From Enoplolaimus lenunculus (lineage: Eukaryota > Nematoda > Enoplea > Enoplida > Thoracostomopsidae): DNA of 64,000 nucleotides. The number at the start of each line of letters is the position of its first letter. Position 1 is the stretch's first letter. The position numbers were made by a program, and so were the translations under genes. Below the pieces are notes generated by a model. That model did no database searches. It was not told the origin of the DNA and worked only from the letters and a program-made list of their open reading frames with translations. Below, in pieces: positions 30,305 through 43,586 of the stretch. Where the stretch lies: positions 1-64,000 of the forward strand of contig JASANG010000545.1 in NCBI GenBank assembly GCA_030248215.1. Reading direction: 5' to 3'.

Positions 30305-33300
30305 CGGCATACTCAATGAGTACGTGCATATCTTTCAGACCATCAACTAGAGGCGGTTGTTGCACAGCCTCTAACGTTGTCATCCATGATTTTCCACCAT
30401 TTTCAGGCAATTCGCTTTGTTTTGGTATTTTGAAACCAGTTGTTGGCAATGATTCAATATTTGAATGATCGTTTAAACCAACATGTTTGTTGATGTTTGT
30501 TGTTCCTCGTAGTTGAGATTGATCCTTTGTCGATATATCATATCTGGCACGTTCGACGCTATTTAGCGGCCGGTAACCATTTAAAGCATAAGTGTCCCTT
30601 AGCGTATCGGAGTCACGACTTTGGGATGACTGGACGTACCGACGGAAAAGGCTGCTGTTTGGTTTTCGAATATAACTATTTGATTTTTCTGCTTGATGGC
30701 TATGAGCTGACGACAATTCCTTGATAGAAGTGCGACTATCTGAAAATCAAGACAAAATGTTAAATTGAAGAAGAATGTATGTTTACAGGATAAGCAGTAG
30801 CTCGTTGAATATTTATTTTTGAGCAACAAGAATAGAAACATCGTGTTCAGATTAATTGAATCAATGTGGTTTGGCTTGAAAGCGACTGAAATTGGCCTGA
30901 TTAACGCAGCAGAAACATGTGTAAAGTAAATTCGTAATGTTGCCGCACTTTAGACTGCAATCAAAGCTTCTAAAATATAAACTAAAATTAACTATCAGAA
31001 ACGCATCTGTTACAGCAATGTGTCGTGTACTGTACGATAGTCGGAAAGATATATTCCTTCTCGATATCAAATAGCCAGAACGTGATTCAAAAACAATAAT
31101 AATTTATATTGACATTTTCAAAACGCGCAGCGTCAACCCGCGATACTGACGCAACGCGTTTTGCTAATAATTACTTTTTACGTTCCGTGGTCTGTACCCG
31201 TTCACATCGATTGCCATTCGTAGTCCGCTTGAAGCACAAAGTCCACCCGAAGTTTGCGAAATCGTTCGCTTAGTGCCGCCAGAAGTTGCTGAAATAATAC
31301 TCAGTAGTTAAATTATGTAAATTTGTTACCTACTTGCATTAAATTTTCCTCAGCGGCAAAGCCTCGATTTCATTTCGGTCGGGTATAAAACGGACTTAGA
31401 CATTCGGTAGCATATGCTAAAGCCTACAAAACTGTGTTTTCTTGTCTTCAGAAATTTTGGAAAACAACGTGCCCCTCTATTGCAACCCTTATATTTGCCC
31501 ATGAAAATTTCGGCCAATGTAAAAAAACAGGGGCGGAACAGTATTATAAGCATATTCCTAAACCTAAGCCTAAGCGTAAGAATGAGCATTATTCCTAAGC
31601 CTAAGCCTGAGCCAAACAAAAAATTAGGCTAAACCTTAAGCGTACTCTATTCTAGTATTACAGAAAAACGTTCCTTCCCCTGATCTTTACTTGGGCCATG
31701 ATTTCTAACTGATATCTGTGAGAGATAACATTTATCTCTGCGTTCCGTCTCACAGCAACATATTAGGAATACAATTTGAATATAGAACATTTTTCCTATT
31801 TTCTTCTAAATTTAATTTTACTTTAGTCATTGAATGTTAAACAAGATATCAGAGTATGTTAACTTTGACAGTAAACATCGGCACAAGATAAATGTGAACT
31901 CAGTATCGATCACATTGCATTGGTCTCGATAACAACAGTTTGGTATAATTGGATATTTATCTTGACTGGTGTCAGATTTGAAATATTGCATAATTCCGTT
32001 AACGTCGGAATTGTGAACTAAAATTATTGATGCGAACCGTTGCGAAATGCAATCTGTTCAGATAAAGGTGCGTGCACTAATTACGAGTTGTTGGCTCCAG
32101 TTGCGCTAGCGGTTGAAAAAAGAAATTTTGGTAATAACGCAATTATAAATATTGATAACACTATCTTTGAGTATACATTAGTTTTCGATCAATTAAAGTT
32201 TACCCGTTAGATATCAATTAAAGTTCGACCCTCATGCTATCGATTTAAGTATTAACCCCTTTAATTGAAGGGGGAAACATTGATACTTACACTGGTATGC
32301 TTTGGGTTTTCGGGAGGCTGAAGGTGAAAACTTTAATTGATACTTAACTTCAACTGGTAAACCCTGAGTTTTTGGGAAGCTGTTGGCGAGTGGGGTGGCG
32401 GTGAGACAAGCTTTCCACTACACGATAAAGAAGCTGAGAGAACAATCACACTGAGAGAGCAAACTTGAATGAAAGAATGCCCCCGCCACCATTCTTCACC
32501 CCATTCGAAAACCAAATACAACCACATGGAGCTGAAATTTTGGGTTCATAAATGGTGCCCATTAAAGGTACGTCGAGTCTGGCTAAAACCACCACCGAGC
32601 TCTGAGATGAGGAAAGAGTATCTTAGTTCACAAAAACACCTGGACAATCCGACGTTTACAAATGGCTTTTGAAGACCTGCAAAAAATGGTGAGTCTAAAT
32701 TGACTCTCACCGAAGTAGGCTTTTCCGGACTACACAAACTGAGTCATATACGACTCCGCCCGCCATAGTCAAATTTGACTCAATGAGCGAGTCACTGAGT
32801 CGAATTCGACTCTGGCGTAGTCGAATTTTGCCTCAGTTTGCGTAGTCAGGAAAAGCCTACTTCGGGGAGAGTCAAGTTGACTTACCATTTTTTGTAGTGT
32901 ACAGTTTGTTTTAACATTAAAACAAAACCATTCAATTAAAGTTTTTCCTTATACAGGGTGAGTTGATTGATTCAAATTATATGGAAGTTGATTACTTACA
33001 AATAAAATAGTAAGTTTTTCCAACTTGAAACTCAGGTGCGCCCGGATTTGGTGACCATTCGCGAAACGTAATCGATAATGGACTAGTAAGCTTGAGCGGT
33101 GTTGCGCAACGCATTAAGATCCTTGCATCGTCGTCCAAAATACAATTATCGAAACACCATTTTGAAACCTGAAATTAAAATTGTACTAAGTAAACCTAAT
33201 CATCATTTGGCACTGTTGCGTTAACAAACAGACGTGTTTTTCTGTTCAAAAATTAAGTTTTTATATTATTATTTCTATGCCTGTAAATTACCAGATACGT

Positions 33301-36204
33301 GTCAGGGGGCTTATCTTTCATTCCGGGATAAGTTTGTGTTCCAATTGAAAAATTTTAACCTCGCTTGATAATCTTTGGTTATATCCCATATGAACCACCT
33401 GAATTTTTTTGACTCCCTTACATGTTCGGCTGATCATTGGCTTAATCGTGGCGTTTGGCATCAAAAATTAGTCAATCACTGCTTATTACCATTCGAGAAT
33501 TACAAGCAGCAAAGTTTTACTGTTTAAATCGGTTCTTTTGTAATTACTCTCTAAAAGCTTAAACTAACTTAATTTAAGCTTAAGCAAGTCGATCAGTATT
33601 AAACTAACTTTCTAGAATAACTAACTTAGTAGGTAGGTTTATGATTGAACTCACTTCAAACCTTAAGTAATTTTATTTTAAGCAAACTTAATGAATTCTT
33701 AGATACACATAATTTCTCGGCTGCAATTGTTACTTAAACCAAAAATAAGTTTAACTTAACTCGTGTTAAACTTAAAAATATGTTAGTCTAAAAGTTAAAC
33801 TTGAGATTCTAGTTTAGTTAGTCTGTCCAGCCATTTACGTTTTACTTAATATTCAAGTTTAGTTAAGCGATAATTTTAGTTTAAGTTTTTAGAGAGTACG
33901 TTTAATATAACATTTAAAAAAGTAAATAATGGACCCTCCTTGAAATATTTTTGTAGGTTTCCCTCTTGCGTACTTGATATATGGCAAGATATTCTGGACG
34001 ATTTGTTTGTATACTGGTACTGCTATAGTGTGGACAGTGTATATTGAGCCGATCTTTCATCCAAGCTGTCAACGTTAGTGGGAATGTTTGTCGGAACCTA
34101 AAAACAGGTATTCGAATATAGAAACGGAGATGCCGTGTAATTAGTCTCGCATCTTTCACATTTCTTTTCTTTTCTTATACAATCGGAAATAACACAAACT
34201 AGTCAGCCGGCTTTGCGGTATGCGCAAAAGTTAGTAAATGTACGACAATCTGCATGCTAATTTTTTCACATAATAATCACAATTGCGTTCTATGAAGATG
34301 TTGTAAACAGGTCAATCGCTGGAAAGCTGTCCAAAATACGTGCGTGGGGCGTTCCAGCTTTAATTATATAGATTAATCGCACAAAAACTTCCATTAGTTA
34401 CGTTTTAGCCAAGTTTTCATAGCAACCACTGCTTCGTTGTCTGTTTGTTTTCATGGTAATCCAATGGAAAGTCAACGGTCTTGTACACAGTACCTTCTTG
34501 AAAAGCTCAACAAGTGGTGAAATTGAAATGTGATATTTTGGCATTTTTTTCTGATTAAGTCTATGTAATAATAAGAAACTGTTAGCTCTGGCTCAATCAA
34601 AATTTAGTAAATTTAAGAAATTTTCGAATTTTGAATAATTACCTTTATTCCGTTTAGGAATTACGGAAATACCGCTGGAGCTTGGCTTAACATAATTCTC
34701 ACAGTAATATTGATTGCCAATTTTAGTTTTAAACGCCCACAGTAAAAGAATTTACCAGGAATCGAATACTAAATTTGTTGTCATAAACCGCTCCCTCGTT
34801 TTGTTTGACACGTAAAACTCATCTCAATTCCCAGCGTTTAAAGGAAATAGAATCGTTCGATCGTAAACCTCACCAATTTAAATTAAAACAATTTAATCCT
34901 GAATACAGCTTTGTGAACTATGATGCGTTCAACTGTAAAAACCGCGTTTTAACGCCCGTTTGCGTTAAGGAAGAACAAAACGCACAGTGACATATGTTCC
35001 GCCTATTGTCAATCCCGAAAATTACAGCATTGGTTTTTGCGTCTTAGCTTGCAGAAGTAGCTTCTTAGGTACTTATTCAGTCGGAAAATTGTCAACTCCA
35101 CCTAGCTTACGATTCTAAATCAAATAGCGTTAAATTAGAAATAGCAGCTTGATCTCATCGTGTTATGCAGCAAAGGTTCTGAGTAAACGACACATAGCGC
35201 TTTTCGCTCTTGTACCCTTCTCTTCACAGGCATAGGCTTGAGTTTCGGAAAAAGTTTAGTTAAGCCTAAGCCCAAACCTTTTCGTTACATTTTGCCAAAG
35301 CACGAAAATAAGCCTAAGCCGCAACTTTAAACGTGGGGGAAGTGCACAACAGCCGTGCTTTTGTTAATATATATACAACCGTCCTGTGGGTCGAATATAA
35401 CATCAAAGCAGCAAAATTCATTCGAAAATTTAGTGGCGTTAGGATACAACTAATCAACCTACGGCTAAGGTATAGAATCATATCGCATAAAGTTCCGGCA
35501 ATTTTAGAAGCGAATCTCGTCGAAATTTTATAGAACTTGTGCTGTTCATTGTGTTTATGGGTCATCCAGGTTATAAGTTCCACGTGAATGAAAAATTACC
35601 TAGTCACTTCAATTGGACTGGGGTACAATACAACACTTCAACTTGAAATTAGGTGCAGTGCAAAGAGTGTGCGCAATCAGTTTTGGGCTATCCTTAGTCT
35701 GTAGAAAAGAGGTCGAAACAGTAATCACACTCTTCTTAAAAAGTAGAAAATTCGAATCAACACAAAAAAATCCACATATATGTAACAAATAATGGCAACA
35801 TGCATTAGTATGTACTTTTAAGTACCTTCCAAGAAACAATGCGAAAAAATAACAATTGTACGTCCAGTCAGTGTTCTATGAAGGAGCGTTGTTTGTCTTT
35901 TGGCCCTCCGAAAACGAGCTACCGTTTTACATCCACGTAAACATTATAACTTAGATCAGCCATTATCTGCAAACAGCTGAAATTTTTCAAGTTTTAATCA
36001 GTGAGATTTTTTGAAAGCAACTATTTCGGGTGCTCGTCTATCGACAAACATGCTGGATGTTTTACAGTTTAAAACATACATTGGATTTGTTGAGTTCCAA
36101 TAAATATCAGGCAGTTGAACAGCCGTTGCACGATGAATAAATACAAGCATAATATACGCGATATCATGAAATAGTCGGCTAACGTTTGGCAAGAAATAAA
36201 TCAT
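30305..36204 (-). CDS. Ephrin (copy A), 3' end not found, 5 exons recognised
   Basis: Exons on the minus strand: 36080-36204, 33974-34097, 33000-33168, 31175-31288, 30305-30739; phases 2, 0, 1, 1, with a final donor in phase 1. They encode 322 residues plus one base. A hydrophobic leader (DIAYIMLVFIH) precedes YWNSTNP. Then come DRLNIHCPHY, SITFREWSPNPGAPEF, YYFISTSGG and GGLC. Conserved cysteines are 63, 92, 104 and 157, with an extra one at 88. Ectodomain exon boundaries and phases match copy B; the third exon is identical at 42 of 56 residues. The stalk differs: copy A has an intron after GYRPRNVK that copy B lacks. Shared stalk motifs are ER-RYD and the closing VLIEYA. The donor GTAAGT after VLIEYAG implies one more exon, expected to encode a GPI signal as in copy B, but no convincing one was found below 30305. 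MITEs sit in its introns at 31512-31698, 32675-32899 and 33547-33896. Confidence 0.87.
31512..31698. mobile_element. TTAGGC-bearing MITE in an intron of ephrin A
   Basis: Left GGCCAATGTAAAAAAACAGG, right CCCCTGATCTTTACTTGGGC, with repeated CCTAAGCCTAAGC in the centre. Lies between the third and fourth recognised exons. Confidence 0.78.
32675..32899. mobile_element. Second CMC-related hairpin MITE, in an intron of ephrin A
   Basis: CTGCAAAAAATGGTGAGTC at the left, TTTTTTGTAGTG followed by TA at the right, with the same internal GGACTACACAAACTGAGTC arm as 26615-26823. Slightly more decayed. Confidence 0.85.
33547..33896. mobile_element. TA-flanked MITE in an intron of ephrin A, 350 bp
   Basis: Starts CTCTCTAAAAGCTTAAACTA and ends TAGTTTAAGTTTTTAGAGAG; TA on both sides (33545-33546, 33897-33898). 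Interior is rich in TTAAACTTAA words. The CTCTAAAA end recalls the CMC transposon end, but kinship is unproven. Confidence 0.75.
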
Positions 36205-38272
36205 TACTATACAGATTGTAAATAATTAAAAACAAAGGTATTTGAAAAAATACGAAATCCTGGAATATTTTTAATTTTAGTACTCACAGCTGGTCAGTGG
36301 TTACATCTGTTAAATTTCATCCACAAACGTTGCCAGGGATAGGCGCTAACTGTAGGCTTACTGATGTTTAACCGTGATAAATTAATGAATGGTTTTGGCT
36401 AACATAGAGTGTGGACCAGATACTAAATTCCGGGCAGTACAGATTATCAGCTATAGTAGCTACTGATTGGTCAGGTAATATCAACTATCAGTATTGTAAA
36501 GTTCACGCAACAGGCGCAACTGGGCTGGAGCAGCCACCCCCCATACCCCCATTTTGGGGCCCACCCCTAAAGGGCCCCCACACCAACCGGTTTAAACAAA
36601 AACCGCTTAAGTTTAAAATACGTCTTATAAAAATATAAAAAATGTCACTAAATACTGATATTACGGTCTGTCAGAGTCAATAGCACTAGCTGACCTCGGG
36701 TTATACTCTAGTATACTGATAACAAACCATTATTCCATATATAATTAAAACAACTTTAACGCTGGGTTATGTTAAACGTCGTGTGTTCGTCATTTATTTA
36801 ACTAAAATTCTAGGTGGATAAAGAATAACAAATATTTACTTACATTTGGGTAACTTTTGAGCTCGGGAATATCTGCGTCAAAATTTTCTTTACTTGGCCA
36901 ACGTTTTACCTGCGTGTCGCGTGCAACTCTGTTCTAGGAACATGACGAAGGTACAACGGTGTTCAGTGCTTCAGTTCACAATATATTCAATTTCACGTAT
37001 ATATTTAGTCAAAACAACATTGATAATCTTTTAAATATGAACAAAAACACAGCTTAAAGTTTTTCTTTTTGAAACTGAAAGCTAAAAATGTGGTATAACA
37101 GGCGTCGGTTTAATATTAAAAACATTGAAAAAACCAAGAAATCAAAACATGAAGTGTAGTCTGCGTCTTATGAACACGGCAAAAAAACCTACTCTACTGT
37201 TGAATTAAAAGAACAGGGTTATGTAGTAGCGACTGGATGTAGGAATTCCTTCTGTAATTTTTGGAGATACAAGAAAACTTGCGGTTTCACAGGCTTAAAA
37301 ATGACCTTCTGGCAAAACATTCATTTATAAGAGGTTATAACATCGTGAAGCTAAACTCTGGCTACGATCCTGAAAGAGAACGTCCTAAATGTTTAATGCT
37401 GATAAAGCCTGCTGCTGTATTGTTAAAATATATGCAGAGAAATCGACTACTTACAGGAGGAGACAGGAGGAGAGATGACCACAGCTACGATACGATGACC
37501 GACGGGCGCCCCATCTGCATGCATATTCGCTTCCTGACCGGCAAATTTATCCGTAGAGTAAAAAGTTTAAACAAAATTTATCTTCACCGTCTATAGATTA
37601 GCCTGTCCCATCTAACAATTCCTGGTTGCAAAACTGGATGGAACGAACAGCTTGTAAGCGTAATCCACTATGCTTCACAGTAGTCCGTATTTTAAATAAC
37701 AGCTTAAGACTCGTGCCTTCGCGTTTTGAAAACAAAAAACGTTTTACATGGATGCTAAAATTGGCGTTTCGACTAAATGTTAAAAAGGGACAAAAACGCT
37801 TTCTTACACTAAATAATTCATTTCAAAAAAGATAATTCCTCGCTTACAAAAAGCGTTTTGGAAGATTTCGTGTTTTGTTTTTCACACAATTCCTTAGTAA
37901 GAAAACTTAAATCTCATTCTAAACTTACCTTTCTGAAACTAACCTTCATATTTCTTCGAGTAAATGGCTGAAAATTAGGGAACACCCTATTGTTCTCAGC
38001 ACCGTGTACTTTATTTGGAAACAAATTTTACAATTTCAACTACAGCAAACAATTTCAATATTTTAAGCGAGCAAAGGCGAAAGATTTCAGAAATTTGATT
38101 GTAACCGATAAAACAGGTGATTAAAATATTTCTCACCGCGTCAATGTCATGTTTTCTATAAGAGGTATACTGATATCAGCATTCTCATTGGATATTTTTA
38201 AACGACACACAGGTCCCATTTGATTCGCTAAAAGAGTAAAGCGGAAAGTGAAAATTTTAGCTCCGAGCTTTG
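36205..38272. other. Upstream region of ephrin A, no gene recognised
   Basis: A C-rich block near 36525-36600 (CCACCCCCCATACCCCC) resembles the GGCCCCCC repeats. An open stretch at 37261-37596 (plus strand) starts at TTG and has no motif I recognise. No promoter motif can be asserted. Confidence 0.4.
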
Positions 38273-38574
38273 TTAGCCGCATTCACACGTGCCAGTTTTT
38301 GCAGCAAAAACTTGCGCGTGTAAAAGTCATGTGAAGTTTGGTCACAATGCAGCTTTGAAGTTCTTGCAGTTGCAGCTTATTTACTGGAATTCATCCTATT
38401 TAATTTAATGCGCAGCTGTAAATGCAGTTGCAAGTGGCATGAATTTCTTGCACCTGTACTTTGATTGGTCATTTAGAATGTTCCTTTAAAAAATACTTGC
38501 AGCTGCAATTATTTCGTGCAAGTTGCAGCTTCGAGTTCTCGCTGCCATAACATGCGCGTGTGAATTGGCTTAAC
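38273..38574. mobile_element. TTAAGCC-ATTCACACG MITE, 302 bp
   Basis: Left TTAGCCGCATTCACACGTGC, right GCGCGTGTGAATTGGCTTAA. Interior is full of TTGCAGCTGCAA-like words. Same family at 57846-58125 and, degraded and inverted, 57375-57580. Confidence 0.78.
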
Positions 38575-39835
38575 AGTGGACGGTTCGATCCGATCCTCGT
38601 CATTACAATACAATTTTGGGTGGCTCGCATATTGAGTTTTTAGAGCACCTCACACCCTACGCATGGCCCTACATAAATTATGCCGAAATTGAGTTAGTTC
38701 TACTATAGCAAGTTTATAAGCTAACTTTTTCTATTTGAACAACTCTAAACATTGGTGAGAATGTGAACTTAAATTTTCACTGCTTTCGCGTAAGTCTATT
38801 ATTTTCTGAGAAAATTACAGATAAAACTAAATTATCGGTTAAATGCTTCTGCAAGAAATGTTATTTAATAGTGGGCGCGGAACAGATAGCAAACCTTCAG
38901 ACCGTTTAACTAAGCAGCTGGTAAAACGGGCGCGGAGTGGATTTCGAACTAGCACGCTCTGATCTTGAAACAGACGCATTAGCGCTGCGCATCGCAGACT
39001 GCATCTCATACAGCGTTGTCGACGACTGTTGACTTGTAAGGGTATATAAGATTTTGGCAAGTATAGCGCAACGCATTATATTGCATGTAAACAGGACAAC
39101 GTATACCTACAGGGGGCAGAATCCGGTGGCCAAGAGGGCTCTGCCACTTGTTTCAAGAACTACCGGTAATAGACTCAAGGAATCAACTAAACTTTTCCCC
39201 CTTACAACTAAAGGGGTAACCTGAATTGTTACCATGAAGTGGACTTTAAAATTGATATAACCGAGTGAGTTCAACCTATTTCTACAAAGCTTACGGTTCT
39301 TAGGCTGTTCCTAGGTGTACGATGCTACGAAAACTTTTATAGTGCTTATGGGACAAATTTCGGCTCTGGGAGGACATCTGTAACGGCAGGTAGTTTTGAG
39401 GCTGTCACCGCATTAGCGATGCTGTTCTTTTATCAGTGAACGTAAGTTTTCTAAGACGCCTTAAACTGAAATCTCAACAAGGTTCCTTGAAATATTCTCC
39501 CGACACCTCTCACAGCATTTTGCATATGCCACGTTATGGTTTCTGACTGTATAACCAGTGTGCTTCGAGTGAACGCCGTTTTATGGGTCTACGAAGTCAA
39601 ATTGGTGATGAAAGATGCCTGGTCAAACTCATTCCGTTCTGTAAATGCAATTTCTCATTCGCTCCTGTGAGCATCTCGACCTTTTGAGCACTTGAATTCA
39701 TTGGGGGACTTGAACTGATGTCTTAGATGGGACATTAATTGTCTTGAGGGAGACTTTGATTGATCGGTCTTGAGATTATAATATACACATGAAAGATTCA
39801 TATCCGCTAAGTGAAACGCAAATCAATAATGTAGA
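38575..39835. other. Unrecognised DNA
   Basis: No gene or clear repeat end. A minus-strand open stretch at 38839-39060 is short and unrecognised. Confidence 0.45.
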
Positions 39836-40170
39836 CAGGGTACAACCCGGAGGTGAAAAATACCGGAGCCGGAGGTCAACGTTGCCGGAGCCGGAAGTGA
39901 GGCGAAATTAGGTAGTAAAAATTATGGTTAATTATTTAATTTTAGCCAATATCTGCAATATGTTGTTAAATTGTTTGGTTTTAAGCTAATTTTTTGCGCA
40001 ATTTCGAAAATTCATTCTTGAAAATTGTGACAAAAGTAAAACGAAACGCGCAAAACAGATAAATTTTGCAAAATTATACTACCAAAATTGCCGGAACCTC
40101 CGGTAAAAAATCTACCGGAGTCGATTTTCTGCCGCAGCCGGAGGCAGAGGCAGACCTCCGGTTGTACTCT
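39836..40170. mobile_element. CAGGGTACAACCCGGAGG-family MITE, 335 bp
   Basis: Starts CAGGGTACAACCCGGAGGTG and ends GACCTCCGGTTGTACTCT; sister of 15819-16168, with the same internal GGCGAAATTAGGTAGTAA block. Confidence 0.82.
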
Positions 40171-40485
40171 CGAACGTTGAAGAAATAACACCACAAAAAC
40201 GCAAAGGACCCTTAACATAGAAGAGCACAGTATCAATAAATATATATAATATATACATAATGATAAATCTGCGCTATAATTCCATTCACCTGTGAAAAAA
40301 TTTAACCGTTAATATTTTCACAGTGTGTAAATTTATGCCTCAAACTATATATTTGACCTTATTTTGCAACTGATTACTGGTCTTATAAAAATAGTCTACG
40401 CTTGCAATTCAACTAATATTGGTCTATACTTAATAATCAAAGTTGCTATATGACTAAAAACTTAAAAAAGAAGATATATAAGTAT

Positions 40486-40900
40486 CAGGGTGCAACCGGA
40501 ATTCCCGTTCTGGTGCGAAATCCGGTATTTTACGCTATCCGGTTCTGGTAATAAATCCGGTATTTTGTCACCGGAATTTTTCGGTATTTTCTATATTGAA
40601 AATTTTTTTCATTCGAAAATATAAGAAAACTTGGGGTATTACTCAAACTTAATTTTCTAAAATTATGTCAGCGTGTATTGCTCAAATTTTCAATTTGTCC
40701 CATACTTCATAATTTATCATATGTTTGCGCCTACTGTACTTTGTTTCAAAATTTTGGCCTTCTGTATGTTTACAGCATTAAAAACGATTAAATATTGTTA
40801 AAAATGAATTTTTCAGTAGCAGGTATTTTTATTTTCCGGCTACGGTTTCGGTATTTTTATCTTTTAGGTTCCAGTATTTTCTAATTCCGCTTGCACTTTG
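40486..40900. mobile_element. CAGGGTGCAACCGG hAT-type MITE, 415 bp
   Basis: Starts CAGGGTGCAACCGGAATTCC and ends AATTCCGCTTGCACTTTG; perfect 8-bp duplication ATAAGTAT at 40478-40485 and 40901-40908, assigning the whole family to hAT-type. Confidence 0.9.
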
Positions 40901-40908
40901 ATAAGTAT

Positions 40909-41639
40909 ATATAAATATATATTTTTTTATTTATTTAGCACTGGCTTTAAAGTACTTACAATCGTTTTCTGTCAAGAAATACCGTTAGTGAATTTAAATG
41001 TCCGAATATATTTAATTAAACTTGCAACAAAACCAGTTGCTCGAATGACAACTTATCAGGAACAAATTGTCGGCTTATACCATAAACCAGGTCCCATAAA
41101 TCAAGTTGTACGCCAAATAGGCAATCTCTTTGAATTTAGGATCAGACTTAAGATTCACGTTTAGGGTTGGCGACTTGTTTCACCCGATAGCCATGATACC
41201 TTGTTAATTAACAGGCAACAACGGTTATACTATTTTCTATTCTTTGCATGCTCACACCGCCACTTATTAACAGAAATAGCTGAGAATAAAAATTCCCAAA
41301 GCTGTTATGTCGCCAACATTAAAGTGTTGAAACAAACTGTCTATAACTTGTCACTCATGATGCATTTGAAAATTTTGACTTTACCAATTAAAACTGCTAT
41401 GTTTTAAATTTGATAACATTTGTGACAACTTGGGAACAAGTTTTTCATTTAAAGTCGAGTTTAAATTTTGAGTCTCAAACCATGTGAACACAAACCAATG
41501 CTAAAGCTCGATTCTCGCCGAAGAAGGTGACATTCTCTTCTGAATATGAATGATTACATTCCTAAAGCAGCGTAGCGTTGGGGTCGTGGCGTGACTACAG
41601 AGCTGAAAATTCTTTTAAACACGGAATTACTCCAATGAT
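40909..41639. other. Unrecognised AT-rich DNA
   Basis: Open stretches at 40898-41164 and 41201-41407 carry no recognised motif. Confidence 0.4.
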
Positions 41640-42019
41640 ATATCAAAAATGAGATTAACAAAACTTAAGTGGTAATTTATGGAATTGAGTCAAAATTACT
41701 GATATATCCGGTATGGAAATTATCCGTTGAATTAAAAGTTTATTTGTCTTTGTATCCAAAGCTTGAGCAATAATTCAAGGTTATGCTTAGGAATGTACCT
41801 TGATTACTTTAAGTATGCTTTAAAGTTTCAAACTCAACTTTATTTGGTCCTGAACTCATTTATACAGTTACAATTAACAATAATTGACATTTATATACTC
41901 TAATTATGATTTAGGGACTATATCCGCTCATGAACTCCTATTAGGGATTCGAATTCCTATGGATTGGGACTCAAAATGGGGACCCCTCTTATAACTTCCC
42001 CCCTTATTCGGGTCACTAT
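41640..42019. mobile_element. CTGTAGTGACCCGAATAAG-family MITE, left end worn
   Basis: ACTGATATATCCGGTATGG, TATCCGTTGAATTAAA and CTTATTCGGGTCACTATAG followed by TA. Left boundary approximate. Confidence 0.7.
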
Positions 42020-42020
42020 A

Positions 42021-43158
42021 GTACGGCTACTAATAAAATATTAGAATTAATCGTAATAAATTTTAAACAAAATATAACAACAAATTAAACTTTTACACAA
42101 TCAACCGACGTATTTTAAACAATAAAACGCTACAAGCTGAATATTGTCAACTACAGCCGCCATGTGCTTTATACGACTCCGCCCTCGCACAAATGCATAT
42201 TATCATATTTTTTGCGTTGACAATTCGCCGATGTACAGCAAAACTGCAACTAAAATTCAACTACTGCTCAGTTTCAATTAAAATGATTTAAACGGCATAA
42301 TTAAGGCGTTATTTATGCTTATTTTTCGAACATTTTCAGCCGAACATGTAGTATCGCAATCGCATGGCATACGCAGGGCAGACACGACAGTACGACGTCT
42401 AGAATTATCAAATGGCAGTAAGTTTACCTCGAATTAAAACCATATTGCAACGGTTATTTTAAATATTATTTTAATATCAAACGCGTATGCAGTCACGGGT
42501 AGTTTCTAATGATTAAAGTACATAGTTTGTCTGGAAATCAATGCTATTTTTGAATGATGGGTATTGTACAACATTCATGCGGCCAGATCGACTTGTCACT
42601 ACTTCCAGGAACATCCTGTTTTATCGCGGAACAACAATCGGGCAGCTTTAGGTTTAACTATGATTTTATGCTAATGCGTCTGACTGTATCTCTATGCTCT
42701 ACACAGCACTTGCAGTGCGCCACGCTGTTGGCAAAAAGTTTCCCCCAGGTAATAAACAGTGAACCTAATGTACAAATGATAAACTGTATCGTATTGAACC
42801 ACCGTCGAAATTGGTATAAAAATTTTCTACTACGCGCAGGTCGGGTGCTGATATAGTACAAGCACTGAAGATGATAGGTATGGCGTACGCAAGCTATTGT
42901 GTACTTCGCCCTAAGATTGTTCGTTTCACATTTAAACCATAATATTCTAACTTAGAATTACTTAACGGTATCGGTTGGGAAATGTGAGAGATGCACTCCA
43001 GCTCAAAAGGTTTTACGGTGTATTCATATACGTATCTTGTGGTATATACCAAACTAGCGGTATATAAAGTCATTGCAGCGAATAGTTTGCATGTCTGCGT
43101 AGCTGACTGGTTACGACAGCGGACCGGTTATATGTATGTACGTGGTGGATTTGAGCCC
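42021..43158. other. Unrecognised DNA
   Basis: The open stretch at 42554-42856 (plus) has no motif I know. No gene called. Confidence 0.4.
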
Positions 43159-43160
43159 TA

Positions 43161-43584
43161 CTGTACTGACCCGAATAAGAGGGGGGACTGATATATATTT
43201 GGCCGCTTCAGAGGATACCCCCTCTTGTTATTCGGTTACGGACTGTTATTTATTCCTAACCCACTCTCCGCCGCCCTTCGTTACTGATATATATCCGGTA
43301 CTGCAATTATCCGTTGAATTAAACGTTTATTCGTCTTGTGACGAGTTTCTACTTAGGAATGCACTTTCAACATTTAAGTACGCTTTAAAGTTTCCGAACT
43401 CAAATTATTTGATCCTGGAGTCATCTATACGCTACAGTTAGGGTTAACTGACATTTATGGACTCTAATTAGGGTTTAGGGACCCTATCCGCTTACGCACT
43501 CTTATTAGGGATACGGACTCTTATTGATTCGGACTCAAAATGGGGACCCCTCTTATTACCCCCCACTTATTCGGGTCAATACAG
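43161..43584. mobile_element. CTGTACTGACCCGAATAAG mariner-like MITE, 424 bp, TA duplication
   Basis: Starts CTGTACTGACCCGAATAAGA and ends TTATTCGGGTCAATACAG; TA at 43159-43160 and 43585-43586. The best-preserved long copy of its family. Confidence 0.85.
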
Positions 43585-43586
43585 TA

